Assembly (NCBI GenBank): GCA_038503065.1
Contig: JBCAMK010000018.1
Coordinates: 1,054,001 to 1,118,000, forward strand
Direction of reading: 5' to 3'
DNA length: 64,000 nt
From: Paragyromitra xinjiangensis
Taxonomy: Eukaryota > Ascomycota > Pezizomycetes > Pezizales > Discinaceae
Shown here: in pieces, positions 33,267 to 46,922 of the stretch
Layout of the letters: each line of letters begins with the position of its first letter
How positions within the stretch are numbered: position 1 is the first letter of the stretch
Position numbers and translations under genes: made by a program
Notes under the pieces: model-generated
What the model was told of the DNA's origin: nothing
What the model saw: only the letters and a program-made list of their open reading frames with translations
The model's database searches: none

Positions 33267-36200
33267 TCATAGCGCCAAACCAGTCCCGTCTCCACACCAC
33301 CTGTAGAGTTGCAGGACCTCTCTTCTCTTTAACTTCTGTTCCTCCATGTCTTCTGGTGCGCCTCGTCCACGGACTTGGCTCAGCGCGCTTCGCATTACCT
33401 TGCGGAAGTTTCTCTGTTGCGCGCGTTAGAGAAACCGTTCTCAGATCGAGGGATAATATCGCACGGGAATTGGTACCTGATATTCTGTGTTAAGCGTTAC
33501 AACGCAAACCTCATGCGCTCTCACAATCGTTTCGCAAGCAGTTACCACAGCATCTGAGGCTTCTCCCTGTAACTTATCTGCAATAAGGAGTAATAAAAAG
33601 CTTCCCTGAAGCAGATAGATACCAAAGAAATAAGGGATGAAGCTCAAATCTGGATCGTATTTGAGGATGTTCGAGATTGCTTCTGCCGCTGAAACGGCGT
33701 GAGCGGTCGAATTGATGAAAGATTGCGAAGAGATCCAGAGATCGTCATCATCAAGCATACTGATCGGATCCCACTTGCCCGACAAGAGGATGTGAAGAAC
33801 ATGCATAACGTGAGTTCCATAAGACACCACAATCTTCAATTGAATGTCAGCCTCAGACAACTGTTTGTTCTCGCTCTTTCCTTCGTCGCCTTCTTGCCCT
33901 TCGCCTTTCAGCCCTGAGCCACTGTTCGCAGACTCGAATTCTTGCAGGCTTCTCGAGTATGTGTCGAGCTGCTGAGTGATTTGCTGTACAAGATCTTCAT
34001 ATCCCCCCCCAAATGCCCCAGTGCCCTCCGCTCCAGTCTGTCTCACCGCTCCAAATTTGGGACGATTCCTGGCATGGTGTAAATCCACCACTTCTCCGAG
34101 AATCGTCATCAGCGGTAAAAAAAACTCAAACATACCAGTGCCAGTGACTTCAAAGTTAGAAGGACCAACTCGTCGATGCGGCAGGCTGCTATGTGTAGGG
34201 GAGGAGGGATGCTGAGCATAGAGGTTGTGGGGGTCGTGGTTTTCGTGAACTCCGTAGTATTCGCCGCTCTGCCACGATGCCTCATCAATCGGAAGGCAAA
34301 GATTTTCACACTCGACATCGAGAAGAGCGAGTGGTCGGTTGTAGCACAGTGCCAAATGTCGGTCGACAATGTAGAGCAGCCACCAAGTTCTCCTCCTTTC
34401 TTCCTTTTCTTCCTCACTCATTGGCATGCGGCCTGGGTTGACATTAGGATGTGAGTGCACACTTCCTGCGCCAGTGTCAGAGGGCGAATGATGGCCATCC
34501 ATGTCGTCATCACCCATTTGGTCAACCATGCTCTCGGCAGGCACTTCGCGGTTAAGCTTCAATTCCCGAGCGAGGGTCCATGCTGAGTGCCACCACCGAA
34601 GAGATGCGCTCTTGAACTCGCTTGCGGAGATAACTATGCCCAGGTGCGCATAAGTGAGAACATCATCTAGGGTTCCTGCAGCGCCAACACCTTCTCGGCC
34701 ACCACTAGGCCCACCTCCCAAACCACCAAGGCCAACGCCAGCGGAACCAGACTCGGACTCTCCAGAGGAGTGTCCATGCATAGGTTGAGGTTGCGAGAAG
34801 CTTACGTGTACTAATGGTCGCAGAAGGCTAATGCATAGCTCCAATAACTTCTGGCAGACTCTTCCTCGAGCAGTGGGTGATGCAGTGAGAAAAGGAGCAT
34901 CGCAAGTCTGAGCAGCTACCCAAAGCATAGCACAGAGAAGCGCTGGAGACGTTTGGCGAGGATTGCTCTGGTGGAGAAATGTACGCTTTCTGAAAACATG
35001 GGCTAGTACATAGGGAGAGGCTGGCTGAAAAAACACCGTTGTAGGATTGGTGAAATAAAGATCTAATAGATCGCATGCAAGTATTGGAGGAATTATTTGT
35101 GTCATGTGAGGAAGAAGCGGTAATAAAACGGGATACCGAATACCGGTAGTGAAAGACGGCGCCGGTGGCGACGGAAGAGAGAGCCAAGACGGAGAACCGT
35201 CCTCGGGTGAGTGGCCACCAAGGAAACCAGATAATGGCGAGGCTGCATTTTGAGGGAAATTCATTGGGTGCGATTGATGTTGTGGAGAAAGAACGAATTC
35301 GTTCGTTGGGAAACCGTTGGCGGTGGCGGATCCTGACTGAGATATACCATTATGAGTGGACGGATTAGGGATCATGCGCGAGGCCACCCCAACACCGTTA
35401 GGCGATTGATGTTGAAAAGGAGACATGCGATCGAAATGCATGGGCATTCCGGCTGAAACGCCCTCATGCGACAGCTGCAGCGAGGGAGATTCGGGAGTGG
35501 GTAAATGGTGATGGTGATGCTGTGGTGGCAGATGATGATGGTGCATTTGGTGTTGAGACAAATCGTGAAGATCGCCAAGGGATGTCCTGGTGCTGGCGGC
35601 CGATGACGACTGCTTGCGAATGTTCCCCGGCCGAGGAGGCGGAGGGAGGTCGGAGGTTGTCCGAGAGATGCCGTTGAGCGCTCGGATTGTATTTGTGGGT
35701 GATGTGTTGCCGTTCACCATCCCGTTGTGTTGTTGGGCGGCTGCAGCAGCAGCGGCAGCCACGGCTTGCTGCTGCTGGATATCCTTTCTCGAAGCTTTAC
35801 CACGCTTCTTCCTCTCTCGCGCATATTCGCACTTCAGTGTGAAATCTGATCGAACGTCAACCAACCATGCACCAAAAGAAAATAAAAGCAGCAGCAACAG
35901 CAACCACAGCAGCGGGGAGCATTGCAGCGAAGATTCCGGGGAACTCACCGACACAGTGTTGACACGGAAGCTTTCCGTCGCATTTCGTCCGGAGCTGGTT
36001 ACACTGGTCGCAAGCCCTACTAATTCTCCGCCGGATAGGCCCGGGGGTTGAGCCGTTCATCTGCTGCCCGTTAATTCTACCGCCATTACTCTGCGGAGAA
36101 TCGTAAGGGTGGTGGTGACGTGCCTGTTTTGAAGATTTCTGGGATGAGGCAGAGGAGGAAGATACCGATGATTGATGGGGCATTCCCGTTGAAGGGTCAA

Positions 36201-36276
36201 TGTCACCATTAGATGATGGCAGAGGCTGAAAATGCGAGCTAGGGTATTGATGATGCATTGCCTGTGAGAGCATCAT
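33267..36276 (-). CDS. xlnR: XlnR-type Zn2Cys6 (hemi)cellulase regulator
   Basis: Exons 36276-35949, 35845-33477 and 33413-33267 join in frame to 947 residues. The introns (103 and 63 bp) are GT-AG. The Zn2Cys6 cluster is C89-x2-C92-x6-C99-x5-C105-x2-C108-x6-C115, preceded by [18 protein letters not shown]; the first intron falls between the fifth and sixth cysteines. The cluster is followed by [16 protein letters not shown], a diagnostic XlnR stretch. The middle region contains the fungal transcription-factor homology domain ([40 protein letters not shown]). The C-terminus [13 protein letters not shown], then after the last intron [11 protein letters not shown], ends in [13 protein letters not shown] as in characterised homologues. 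Known family members activate xylanase and cellulase genes in response to xylose. The start is the first Met of MMLSQAMHH; the Met six codons on is an alternative. Confidence 0.95.
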
Positions 36277-37150
36277 TTGAAGAGTGTAGTGGGGGGTAAG
36301 AGAATAGAAGCAGCAGCAAAGCTACTCAATTGAGGAGTGGCAAGAGGATATCAGATGGAAGAGGAAGAGGAAAGAAGGGAGAGAAGAAGAGAATGAATTG
36401 ATGGATAGATTGAATGATATGATGGATGGATAGAGATGGATGGATGGATGGGTGGGTGAATGAATGAATGGCAAAATGCACGAGGATGGACGGTGGGAAG
36501 AGTTTATTCTTCAATAACCTGGGGGGAGTAGCCTGGGGAAGAGGCTCTAGCGGATGGATGGTGGGGAGAGAGTGGAGACTGGGGGTGGGCAGAGCAGCAG
36601 CAAGGTAATAAATGGACGAATGGGATTAGAGGAGAAAGATCCCTTGGTGATGGTGGTGGCGCTGATCTGCTCGTGGTACTGTAGCGTCTCTTTCTCTCTC
36701 TCTGTCTCTTTCTCCTTTGATGGTCTGATACTCACCCGTTGTCGCTACTACTCCAAATCAAGAGCAGTGAAGCACTCGATTAGAAAATATTGGTAAAACG
36801 TCGTGAAAACGTTACGGGAAGCCAGACAGGGCAGACCGTGGAGTAGTATAGAGACGGAGGGAGGGGAGGAGAAGGAGGAGGGGGGGAGAAGACTCAAAGT
36901 CAGGAAGCGACAGCGGAGAAAAGCTTGCTGGGACGGATAATCAGTCAGTCGGCGCCCTCTATCTATCTATGTATGCGCTCCTCTCCTGCAATAATGTCGA
37001 CACCACGCAACCCAGCAGACCGACACCGACAGGCGGCGGCCGTGGATGAGAGTGAGAGGGTGTGAGAGAATGAGGGAGGGAGGGGTGCCTGGCCTGGTGT
37101 GGAGACAGCTGCGCTAGACCCAACCAGGTCGGTGCTAGTGCTGCTTCACC
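36277..37150 (-). promoter_or_regulatory. xlnR leader with GA/GGAT-rich repeats
   Basis: Upstream of the start codon, the coding strand is pyrimidine-rich, with a GGAT/GAAT-type microsatellite (about 36410-36470 on the plus strand) and CT tracts near 36690-36720. Such tracts are common in long 5' UTRs of fungal regulators. No transcription start can be fixed from sequence. Confidence 0.35.
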
Positions 37151-37446
37151 AACAGTCTTCCCCCCAGTCCCAGTGTTCTGGGTTAGGGTTCGGACATGCC
37201 AGGATAGAAGTGGGTATTTTGCGCACTGGCTTTGGGCAGGGGAAGCAGCAGCAGGAGTGAAGACGGGTGTCTGGATGCATATGTAAAGAATTCACACGTG
37301 CAGGGAAGGGAAAATGAATCGTGACAGGGGCTCCATCCTGAGATGCAGAGCCGTTCGATGCCTGGGGAGTGAGAAGAAAAGAAAAAAGAGAGAAAATCAT
37401 TCCGGGATGATAAACCCGATGGGAGATAAAAGAGGCGTGATGCAAG

Positions 37447-37490
37447 CAGGCAGGCAGGCAGGCAGGCAGGAAAGAAAGAAAGAAAAAAAA
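37447..37490. repeat. CAGG and AAAG microsatellites
   Basis: Six perfect CAGG units (37447-37470) are followed directly by an AAAG/A tract. Confidence 0.9.
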
Positions 37491-40400
37491 GTAAATAGCA
37501 ATAAAAAGACGAAGACGAAGACAGACGAAGACAAGACAGTAAGAGAGCAAAAAAGAAAAAGAAAAAAAACAGCTAAAATGGCAACACACCTTCTTTCGCC
37601 TTCTGCTCTCTGTCTGACCCAAACACTCGGGGTGCAGGTAAGGATCCTTTTCTGGCTTTCGTGTCTTTTGTGCTTGCGTGCAGCTTCGCGTAAAGAAGAA
37701 GCAATAGCAGAACTCCTCGCTGAGTTTGCTTTTTGTGATCTTTTCTCCCTTTGCTTCTGTTTCTCCCGTTTGCTTTTTCCTACTCTTTTTCTTTCCCTTC
37801 TGCGTTAGAATTTCCTCTGACCTCACCGACAAACTCAACCCCAGCGGCGACTTACTTGCTGGCGACTACCACTTCGGGGTTTTCGTCCAGAATGTTCCGA
37901 ATGAGATGAGATGAAAAAGGAGGAAAGGCACAACTGGATCCCGTTCTCTAACGTCCTCCAGCTATCTGTTGCTTTGCTTTTTCGTCCATTCTGATCAGAC
38001 TTCAAGTCCCTCCGCAATTTCACTTTATCGCCTTGCTGCCGTAGCACGAAAGGGGAACGAACGGACGGATTCTTACCAGATAGTAGTGACCTTCTCTTCT
38101 CCCCCTAAAACAAAACTTACGCTCCTTCCCTATACATCCCCCATTAAAAATCAATACCTCTTTCCAACTACTCAAACTCAACCCAGATACCTATCTGCCT
38201 TCCTCGCCCGTTCCGTAAATAAACACTCGAAAAGCAATAACGTACCAAACTAATCAGTGGCGCGGACAAAAGAAGAGACCGCGTGCTAATCGATCAGACA
38301 CCCCTGGAGAAATCGAGCCACTCGCGTCAGTTAACCATCGCTCACACAGTGGGTCTTTCTCCACCACCTCCCCCAAATAAACAGCGGTACCCCCGGCCGG
38401 CCGTGGAACGGTCGGTTAGATCCCCACAAACGTAGCAAGGGAGCCAAGAGGAAGGTAAAAAAAAAAAAAAGGTCAAAGACAGCTGACGATAAATGACGAC
38501 GAAATGAGAAAGACTCGGAAAAACAAGTCGCCCGCCGAGCCACTAGCTCAAGGTACCTGAATCCCGAGCGCCGTTGCAGCTAATACTCCACGAGGGAAAA
38601 TCTGTCACAAGGGCAGACGCTCGAGCAAGGAAACTCCCTTCTGTGAATCCCGCGTGTGGAGCTTGGGATGGGATATACTGGAGTAATCTCTAGAACCTTC
38701 GGCCTTGCCCGATGTACTATGCCCTGACTGAACAAACAGCGCCGAATGGCGAGAAACACCATGATACGAATGGAAAGGATCAAAGAAAACATTCAAGAGA
38801 ACTAGAAAGTACTAACCAAATTGACCTCAAAACGCGGATTATCACGCTCGAGCTAGCGATGAGAATGTGTTTGTAAGCTTTCACGTGGCCAGGCCTTGCT
38901 GTGACTCGTTTCCCCGCGCTCAGCTGAAGCTAAGATAGCTCGAAAAGAAACCTCGGTACCAGATCCCCGGAAGGAGCAAATAAAGGAGCGGGAGAGTCTC
39001 GAGCAACTGCACTATCTCGCGAAATGGTGATAGTGAAACTGAGAGAAGGTAAAAAGTCCTCTTGGAACGGGAACTGGGGAGACTCGTGATTTTTTTAAAG
39101 GAAAAAGACGGTTCGCAGAAATCACTCGCCTGCGTAAGCCGAGATTGCTGAGGAACGAAAAGATCCCTCGATTTTCTGGGGATCGTTAAGAAGATTTTCC
39201 TGGAGTCCTTTAGCTCGTCATAGAACCCCTGTGTAGTTCAGAAAATCGCCCGGCGCAGAACCGTTCACGAAAGGCTGCTAAAGAAGATAGCTAGCTGACT
39301 CCTCGACAAAACTAGAAACAAATTGATTTCCGTGCGCGCAAACCTCGGAGATATAGATATCTCGATATAGAGAGAAGATAGCAAGGCAGGGACAGGACAG
39401 AGAAGGCCCGATGAACCCGGAGTGTCTAGGGTTATATGGAGACGACCGTTATGTCTCTCTTTTCTTTTTTCTACGCCTTACCACTAGCTTTTTCTTTTCT
39501 TTTCTTCCTATAGACATGCCTTATGACAAGGTACCAGAGACGTAGCTATAGTTGTATCATCCATGTCCATCCGATCATCGTCATCTCCCCCCTTCTCCCT
39601 CGTGGCTTTTGTTTAGGCTTGCGACACACTACCAGCTAGCACGATATTTACAGTCAGGTTTATTTCTAACTACATGTACATGCACGCGCACGATGTACCT
39701 GAAATGTTTCCCCCTTCGCGGCGGCTCACCTGTGCGCCTCAGGGATCTCGAGTGTGGGTCACTGGGGGGCGACGACAAGTGAGGGGAGGGGGTTGATACC
39801 CCAGCAACCCCGCAGAAATCGAACGGGCTGTCTGTCAGGTTCGTTTCTCTCTTACTCCATCCCCAGTGTGGAGATGGTTGGGGTCCGATCCAGAGAACTT
39901 GTTTCGTGCCGTCGATGGAAAGAGAAAGACTAGTCTGATGGGATACCGAGTGAAATTCAGACTACTGCTGCTGCTCCCCAGGTTGTTTGCCGTTTAAGGG
40001 GAATGAGCTTCACGCGATTGGCGTTAGAGGTGATGAGCTTTAGATTATACGGTACAGACTAATGAGTAGCGTGCCTGCTTTTGGGGCACACACGGGAAAC
40101 CATAATTCTCAAGCAAACTGGGTAAGGAGATGTTCTTCGGAGCAGAAGGGACGGACGGCTTCGGCACCGTCGATATCGTTATGTGCGAGCATGTACCTCA
40201 ATCCATACAAAGATGAACCCTTGCCATTATCGTTTCGTGGAAACACTTTACGGGTACCTTTCGTGATCTGTTCCCGTTTCCTAGGCGACTTTCATTTGAT
40301 GCGCAGGGAGTCCATGTTCATATTTCGGCCAGAAAGGATACATACGCTGAGAACAGGACCTGTTTTGCATTCGAATATCCGTTCATCTCTTGATAGCAAT

Positions 40401-43400
40401 ACTCGCACATATGGAGCAGCCTCCGTACCGACTAATCAGGGTGGATGCTAGAAAAACGCTAAATTTGTATAGTGGGAGGCCGGTCATTGATAGATAGGGC
40501 CCCTAGTAATGTAATATTGAACATACGGAGGCGAGGCTCCAATCTCGTGCCTTGCCTTCCCCCCCCAGACGTAATACAAGTCGGTAGTTGTAGTTTTGGT
40601 ATGTATTTACCTTTATGGTTCGTCCACGTCCCGAACACCAGATATCGTTCGCTCAGCTTCGCCGCTTTTTTCTCCTTCCCTTCCTCCTTCCCATGACTGG
40701 ATAGACAGGGGTTAGTGAGAGGTTCTTTATTGTCTTGCCACACCACAGTAAGTAGAAGTCTAGATTGGGCATGCATTTGTTCGGTAGGGGTGGGGGCCAG
40801 ATTATCGCCATCCGCAATATATTAACGGAGAAGAAGGGCCGTGACTCCGCCGGCCGGCCGGTCTGTGTGCTCTGGAGTGGCTAGTGTACTCGTCGTAATA
40901 ATGCAAGTTTGACCTAACGCGCCGCCGAACCCCAAAGACACAGTCAACGAGGACGACCTGCGCTAGCTCACACCCTCAAAATACAGGTATTATTATTAGA
41001 ACGGAGGTGAGATGGATGAGTTTCTGGTTGAGGACTGTGGGAATTATCTTCTTTGCCCCCCCTAAACTGTTGAGTACATATCACGCTATGCATCTTTTGA
41101 CCGCTTTGGGGGGGATGTTCGCAAACATTACTACGAAGAGCGAAGCGTGAGGTGTCGAGCTTACTCGTGTCGCATGGCAATTGATTCTGACCAGTCGCCA
41201 CACAGTGGGGCCCGGATTTGCTGTTTCTCCGAATGTCCGGTTTACTATTTAAGATTGGGGAGGGGGAAGAGTCAAAGCGCGGGAAATGTTGTCTAATAAT
41301 TTTCCCGAAACGGTCGCTAATAGTGGTCCGCCCGCAACCCGCGATTGGTCTACCTGAAATTTGAACCTGTGCCGCATAAGTATCAGATGTAGGAAAAACC
41401 ACTACTCTTATCTAACGGGGATTTTATATGAATTTCCTAGACTCGGACCCGGGAACAGTATCCTGGGGGTTTTTTGATAAGAAACTAATTACCTGTAGTC
41501 TTGGTTTGACTGAAATGACACAGTATGCCAATGTTATACCCATCCCGAGTGACATGGCCATGACGCCGACGCCGATCTCTCGGCTAGACCGCTCTTCCAC
41601 GAGTTATTCTTGAACGAGCCCATGCCCCCCCCCCCCACCCGTACAGACCGCGAGCTCCTTCTGGCAACTCGGTCACCAATTACAACTCAAGTCAAAGGGT
41701 ACGGTATCCGTCATCATGATGCCGATGGCCGGGAGTGAGACACGAACACGGCAAACAGTTTTACTCCGAGGGGGTCTCGGTAGGTAGAGGACTATGTATT
41801 TCAAAGTCGATATATGATCTCAGATTTGACAAGTAGAGAGATCGAGACGATTGGCTTATCGCCACTTTGACATCCGATCTTACTGCTGTATTACATGGCA
41901 CACCGCCCCCCGCAGTTCCATCTAATTCAGTTCTACCTAATTCACATATATCCAACAGTGTGGAGATCTAGGTTTACTCAATTCTATGCATGTCTCAGGG
42001 GGGGGATATGTATTGAGTTTACTCATATGTGTGAGTGCAGGGTGCCAGCTTTGTAACGATGCTAAACCCATACTTTCAATCACGGCCGCCTTGAGCATCG
42101 TAGAAAAAGTCAACAAGAGAAAATACGCTACAAGGGCTGTTGATTGTGGCTTCACTCTCAATAACGCAGATAGAAATCTACTTTTCGGAAGTTTGACTTC
42201 ATCAGCCAACCCCTTCTTAGTGAATATCTATATCCTGGCCATTTAATCTGCTTATATGGTAACGTGCTGAAGCGAACTGAGTTTGATTTACAACAAGGAT
42301 CATCATACATTAATTTTCGCTCCATGGATAGCTGTTTCCGTAAGAATAAGCGCGGTGCCGAGGTTGGTGATTTTTCATGACTGGTAGAGATGGAAATCGA
42401 CAACGCTGTTCGCTTACGGCTCCGTTAACTCTTTGAGTGATGGATTCAGGTACCCGAGAGATTTCAAAACAGGGGTGGTTTTGAGGTCTGTGCCGAAGGA
42501 AACATTGCTTCATGTTGGACTTGGGGGGATCTCTTCTCCAAAAGCCCTAAAAGAGAAGGGCACGGAGCAGAATCATTGGTTTCAGAGATAGAGACGATAA
42601 TATTGCGTGACAGACAAGCTTCACTCCCTCCACGGCGAAAGAAGACCTGAATCTCATGCACGTCAACCAATTCGTGCGATGGCAGATGCTAGATCGAAGT
42701 AGCCACAAATTGCGCTATGTGTCTACTAGCTCGCTTAGAACCGTGCGTTGATATCGTCTACCTCTCTCTCCTCCTCTTTCTCCGTCTACGCCTGTCCAAT
42801 GAGACCAGGTTTCACTCACATATGTCATTACGAAAGTGGGTTTGCGTTTATTACCAACCAGCTGAGGTCAGACTTCTGTAAGAGGTGTTTACTCCGTGTC
42901 CACTGGTGGTTTAGAGCCAGAGATGTGTGAAACTATCAGTATTGGCAGACACCGCGCAACTATGAGGCGTTTACATTCAGTCTCCAATATGACTGTTCTT
43001 ATGGCATGCAAGTGAATATGGATTGAGTGTATTCGCATAAGGGTTATATCATGTGTCTATAGACACGTACCTGGACATGTCAGAGAGGAATAGGAGGTCA
43101 GCATCTCGCAGCTAACTGAATACAGCCAATAAACAGCTTCTTCTCCACATCATTCAGTATCAGAATGTCGCAGAACCTCTGCCTCTTCTAGATCTGTTCG
43201 GTACATGTGAATCAGCGTGACTGCACATTTAATCCCGTCACATATGATAAAGGTGGAGGTGGGACTTGCCCCCGGGACAGTAGTGTTTCCGAACTTTTCC
43301 AACCTCGGTTTTCACTAACCCACAGCATGCACACACGGGAGATTGTCACCTTCGCGTCCACTGACACGGTCTCATGAAGAAAGAAAAAAAAGCCGGATTT

Positions 43401-46400
43401 CGACACCGGTACCTTTCCTAAGCTATCCGAAAAACTGTGCCGTTGCTTCCATCGGTGTTCACCGGCTCATGGCAAGACCTTCTAGACTTCTTGGTTTTTT
43501 CTAGCTGTTTGACTGCATGTATGTCTTGGAACGCAGCAGGACTGTTGGATTGGGTGTGTGTGACAGCGCTAGGTGGTGGACGTCAACTCCCCCCCTGATT
43601 ATATCTCCAGCAGGAGCTCAACGTTACACATCGCCGTCAACCTCGATCTTCAACCCGGAGAGACGGCCCTGCTCTCCGTCACCGTTCAAGGGGCTAGATC
43701 ATCCATTCATGCACGAGGCTCACGAACAGCATCACCTCCTTGGCACCTGTAACCATTGCTGGACGGTACAGTAAACACCCTGCATCTCGTACGTCCCCGG
43801 ATACTGATGGCTCACAATCGTAGAGCTCGCTGATTGCTTTTGATGCGGATGCAGCGCCCTACAATTCTTATCTGAGCTCTCTTCTTCTTGTTTAGGGGTG
43901 TGTTTCTTCTCTTTCCTGTATCGAACACAAACATTCCTTTTTACAGTACAACACGAAGCGGTGAATAACTTCGCTTCCATTCTGGACTAGAACATGGCCA
44001 TTCCGAGTAGGAATTCATTCACGGCTTGGTACTGCGCGCTTGTTGACCGATAACCCAGGCCACGACCGTTCTCAGCCAAGCATCGAACCGATTATGTGGG
44101 GTATGCAGACACAGTTTAGCGGAGCCACTACGGAGGCAGGGTGGAAACGGGAATGCGGAGAAAAATCCCGATGGTTCCGTAACGTGCATGGGTTAACTCA
44201 ACCCCCTCTCAACGTTTCTCTTCCCAATTTCACTAACAAAAAAAAATCTTGGGGTTTGACCGGGTTTGAACGAGTAAGCCTGAAACTTTCCCGCCCCAAA
44301 AGAAAAAAAAAAGATTCACGTCTAACATGATTGGCTCTAACACGACCGTTTCGATGATGGACACTTGGGGTAAGCGAGACGGTGATGAATCCCGCGTTCC
44401 TACATTGTCCTGATAGTGCCTGCGTCCCCCCCAAAGTGGTTTTGAGCTTGTTTCTTTGCGGTCTTTACGGTCTGGTTTTTCTCATACGATAAGGGTGTAA
44501 TTTTCTCATAGGGAATTTCGGGGAGCTGGCACCCTCCTATCACCCACATTGCGAGAAATCTCGTGAAAGTCTGGCGGTCTTTCCCTAAAGAGACTAAACG
44601 GCCGTAGAGGACATCTTGAGGCGAAGCAAATGCAGTTGCCAAGCGCCTCATCCGGAAATGTCATAGATCGCTGTGGTCAAAGCCAGCCCGGAATTGAGTC
44701 AAAGCACCGACTCTAGGGTTTTCTCGGAAAGAAAAAAAATAATTAGAATAGGTTTCATCGTCACGTATTGATTGTTTTTTTTAACGAGTTAGTTACCCGT
44801 GAGCCAGGCATTGCCTTGCTGCATCTTACATTCGCCTATTCTACGGTATTTCTAAAAAAAATAAAAATTAATTGAATAAAAACGGGTTGAATAGAAATTC
44901 GGCTATGCAGATCATCCGCAAGCGAAAATGGGGATTTACCAAGGTAACAGTTCTAGAATTGACCAGGAAGAAAAAACTAGGTTGAGCACGGTCAGTTTGT
45001 GGTATTCGAGGAGGCTCGATTCGTATAGGCGTGGTGTGTGGGGGGGGATTTTTTGGGGCCTGGCGGGGATGGATTGTGAGCTCAGCCTTTTCTTCTGAAT
45101 TATCCGCTGGTGGCAAGGGTTGTCGGGTATTCAGAGTTGAGGATGGCCAGCTGCTAGTGCTTTAAGCTTCGAGAGGTCTTCTATCGGGGGGATTTGGTCG
45201 GGATATTCTGGAGTCTGAGCTGGGCTGGGCTGTTTGGTACCTTGTCTCTGGAAACGATTCATCTCAGATTGTCCAAGTGTGCCAAGCTGCTCTCGATGAG
45301 GTTTATCATAGGTAGAGTGTCGATCGTTTGTCGATCTTGTAGGTCGCTGAGTACTTACTAAAGCCATCAAAGCAGGAAATTAAATAAGGTCCTAGGATCT
45401 GAACCCAAATCGATGAAGTTTTCTACTTATGGGATGCCCAGCTTCAATGGCATTTTTCAACCCAAAATCGGTGACTTAATGGGAGCACCATGATTACCAG
45501 TATCGCGGGTCTTCTTACTCGTTCCCTAAAATGTCTCACTCTACTTGTCTTTAATTAATTCATGCGCTATCACTCGGTGGGGTTGCTTATTAGAATACTA
45601 GATAATACCGTAGGGTATCCTAGGGAAGATTTAAGGTGTTTGGCCGCGGGAAAGAAAGCGCTAATTTTTTTCAAATAAAGCTTAGGGTTGGACTACGTTT
45701 TATCATGCAATGTGGCTGAGTGTAATATAAGTAAGGTTAACACAATGAGCAAAGACAACGTCTAAGAAACGCCATACGTACCAACCAGACGGTAATTGCA
45801 ATTAAAGAAGGGGGGGAGGGTGACGAGAATCTTTACTTGCAGGAGGGAAGATGATTATTATGCGTATAAATTAAATGTCGATCGCGATCTGCACCGGTAT
45901 ACGTATGTACCATCGAGTTTCTTTCTGTCCACTTTCGGATATATGATGCCTCTTCCCCCAAGCCCCAAGGGTATTGTGCCGCGACTAATAGAAACACGAA
46001 AAAGGGAATGATCTAGAAATCATTTCCTCATGCGCTTCGGATATAAAACGAGTGTGACGCTAGCGATATATAGAACATCGGAAAGATCGTCATTACTAGA
46101 AAAGCGCGCACTGAATCTAAAGTTCTTTATATTTCGTCTCCTTTGTCTGGTGTCTCTTACCTGTTCCTAGCTTGGAATCGTTTCAACCCGCAGGGTGTTT
46201 TATATTAGAGTTCGTGAGCGGGAAAACCCTCGGGGGTATCATACATGTATCTCAGTTAACTTGGCGTTGTATCGATCCACGGAGTATTCTATATTGCGTT
46301 GTTTTGGGCTTCGGGAGCGGGAATATCTCGGAAGTTATATAGCTTATCGCGTTCTATGCAGTTGGTTTTGCGTTACTATCCCTAATAGATTCCGCGGCAT

Positions 46401-46922
46401 ATGGTTGCGGCAAATTTCTTGCGTAACAAGTGGGTTTTTGACAAAACTACGGGAAAGCCGGAACGTGATAGTAATACATTACGGTAGAGCTAGGGAGCTC
46501 GCTATGACGGTAGGCAAATCGCGGTAAATGTGGAGAAACCATTTTCTGCCATGAGAGGAAGGCGTTGGAATAAACTATTGTTGGTGAGTTTTGTGGTGGT
46601 AAGGGGAAGGTGTCTTCGCGTGTTGTGGCCTTCCTTATTTGTGATGTACTTGATCATAGAATATCACTCGACACTAGGGTTACTGGCTTCGAGAATGGGT
46701 ATTCCTTGAACGTGGCAGTATGGGCATTTACGGTATGTCTGGGAGGATTAATACTTAGAGGAATTGACCTACCGGATTTCCTTCAATCCCTAAGCTTGAA
46801 ATTTGTGTCTGTGATGGTGAATTTGACCCAAATCCGAGTCCAAGTGGAAAACCCACACCGCAGGAAAGAAGGAGAAACTCAAGACTCTTAAAAAATTCTA
46901 CTTACATATTTGCACAAACCGC
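37491..46922. other. 9 kb without a supported gene
   Basis: No frame here has motifs or intron structure I can defend, including the 129-codon frame at 40062-40451. Homopolymer tracts occur at 41625-41640 and elsewhere. I found no tRNA or matched-end element. Confidence 0.45.

Noticed and set aside
40062..40451. 129-codon plus-strand frame
   Set aside because: Random-looking composition with no motif, no conserved neighbour and no splice-linked extension.
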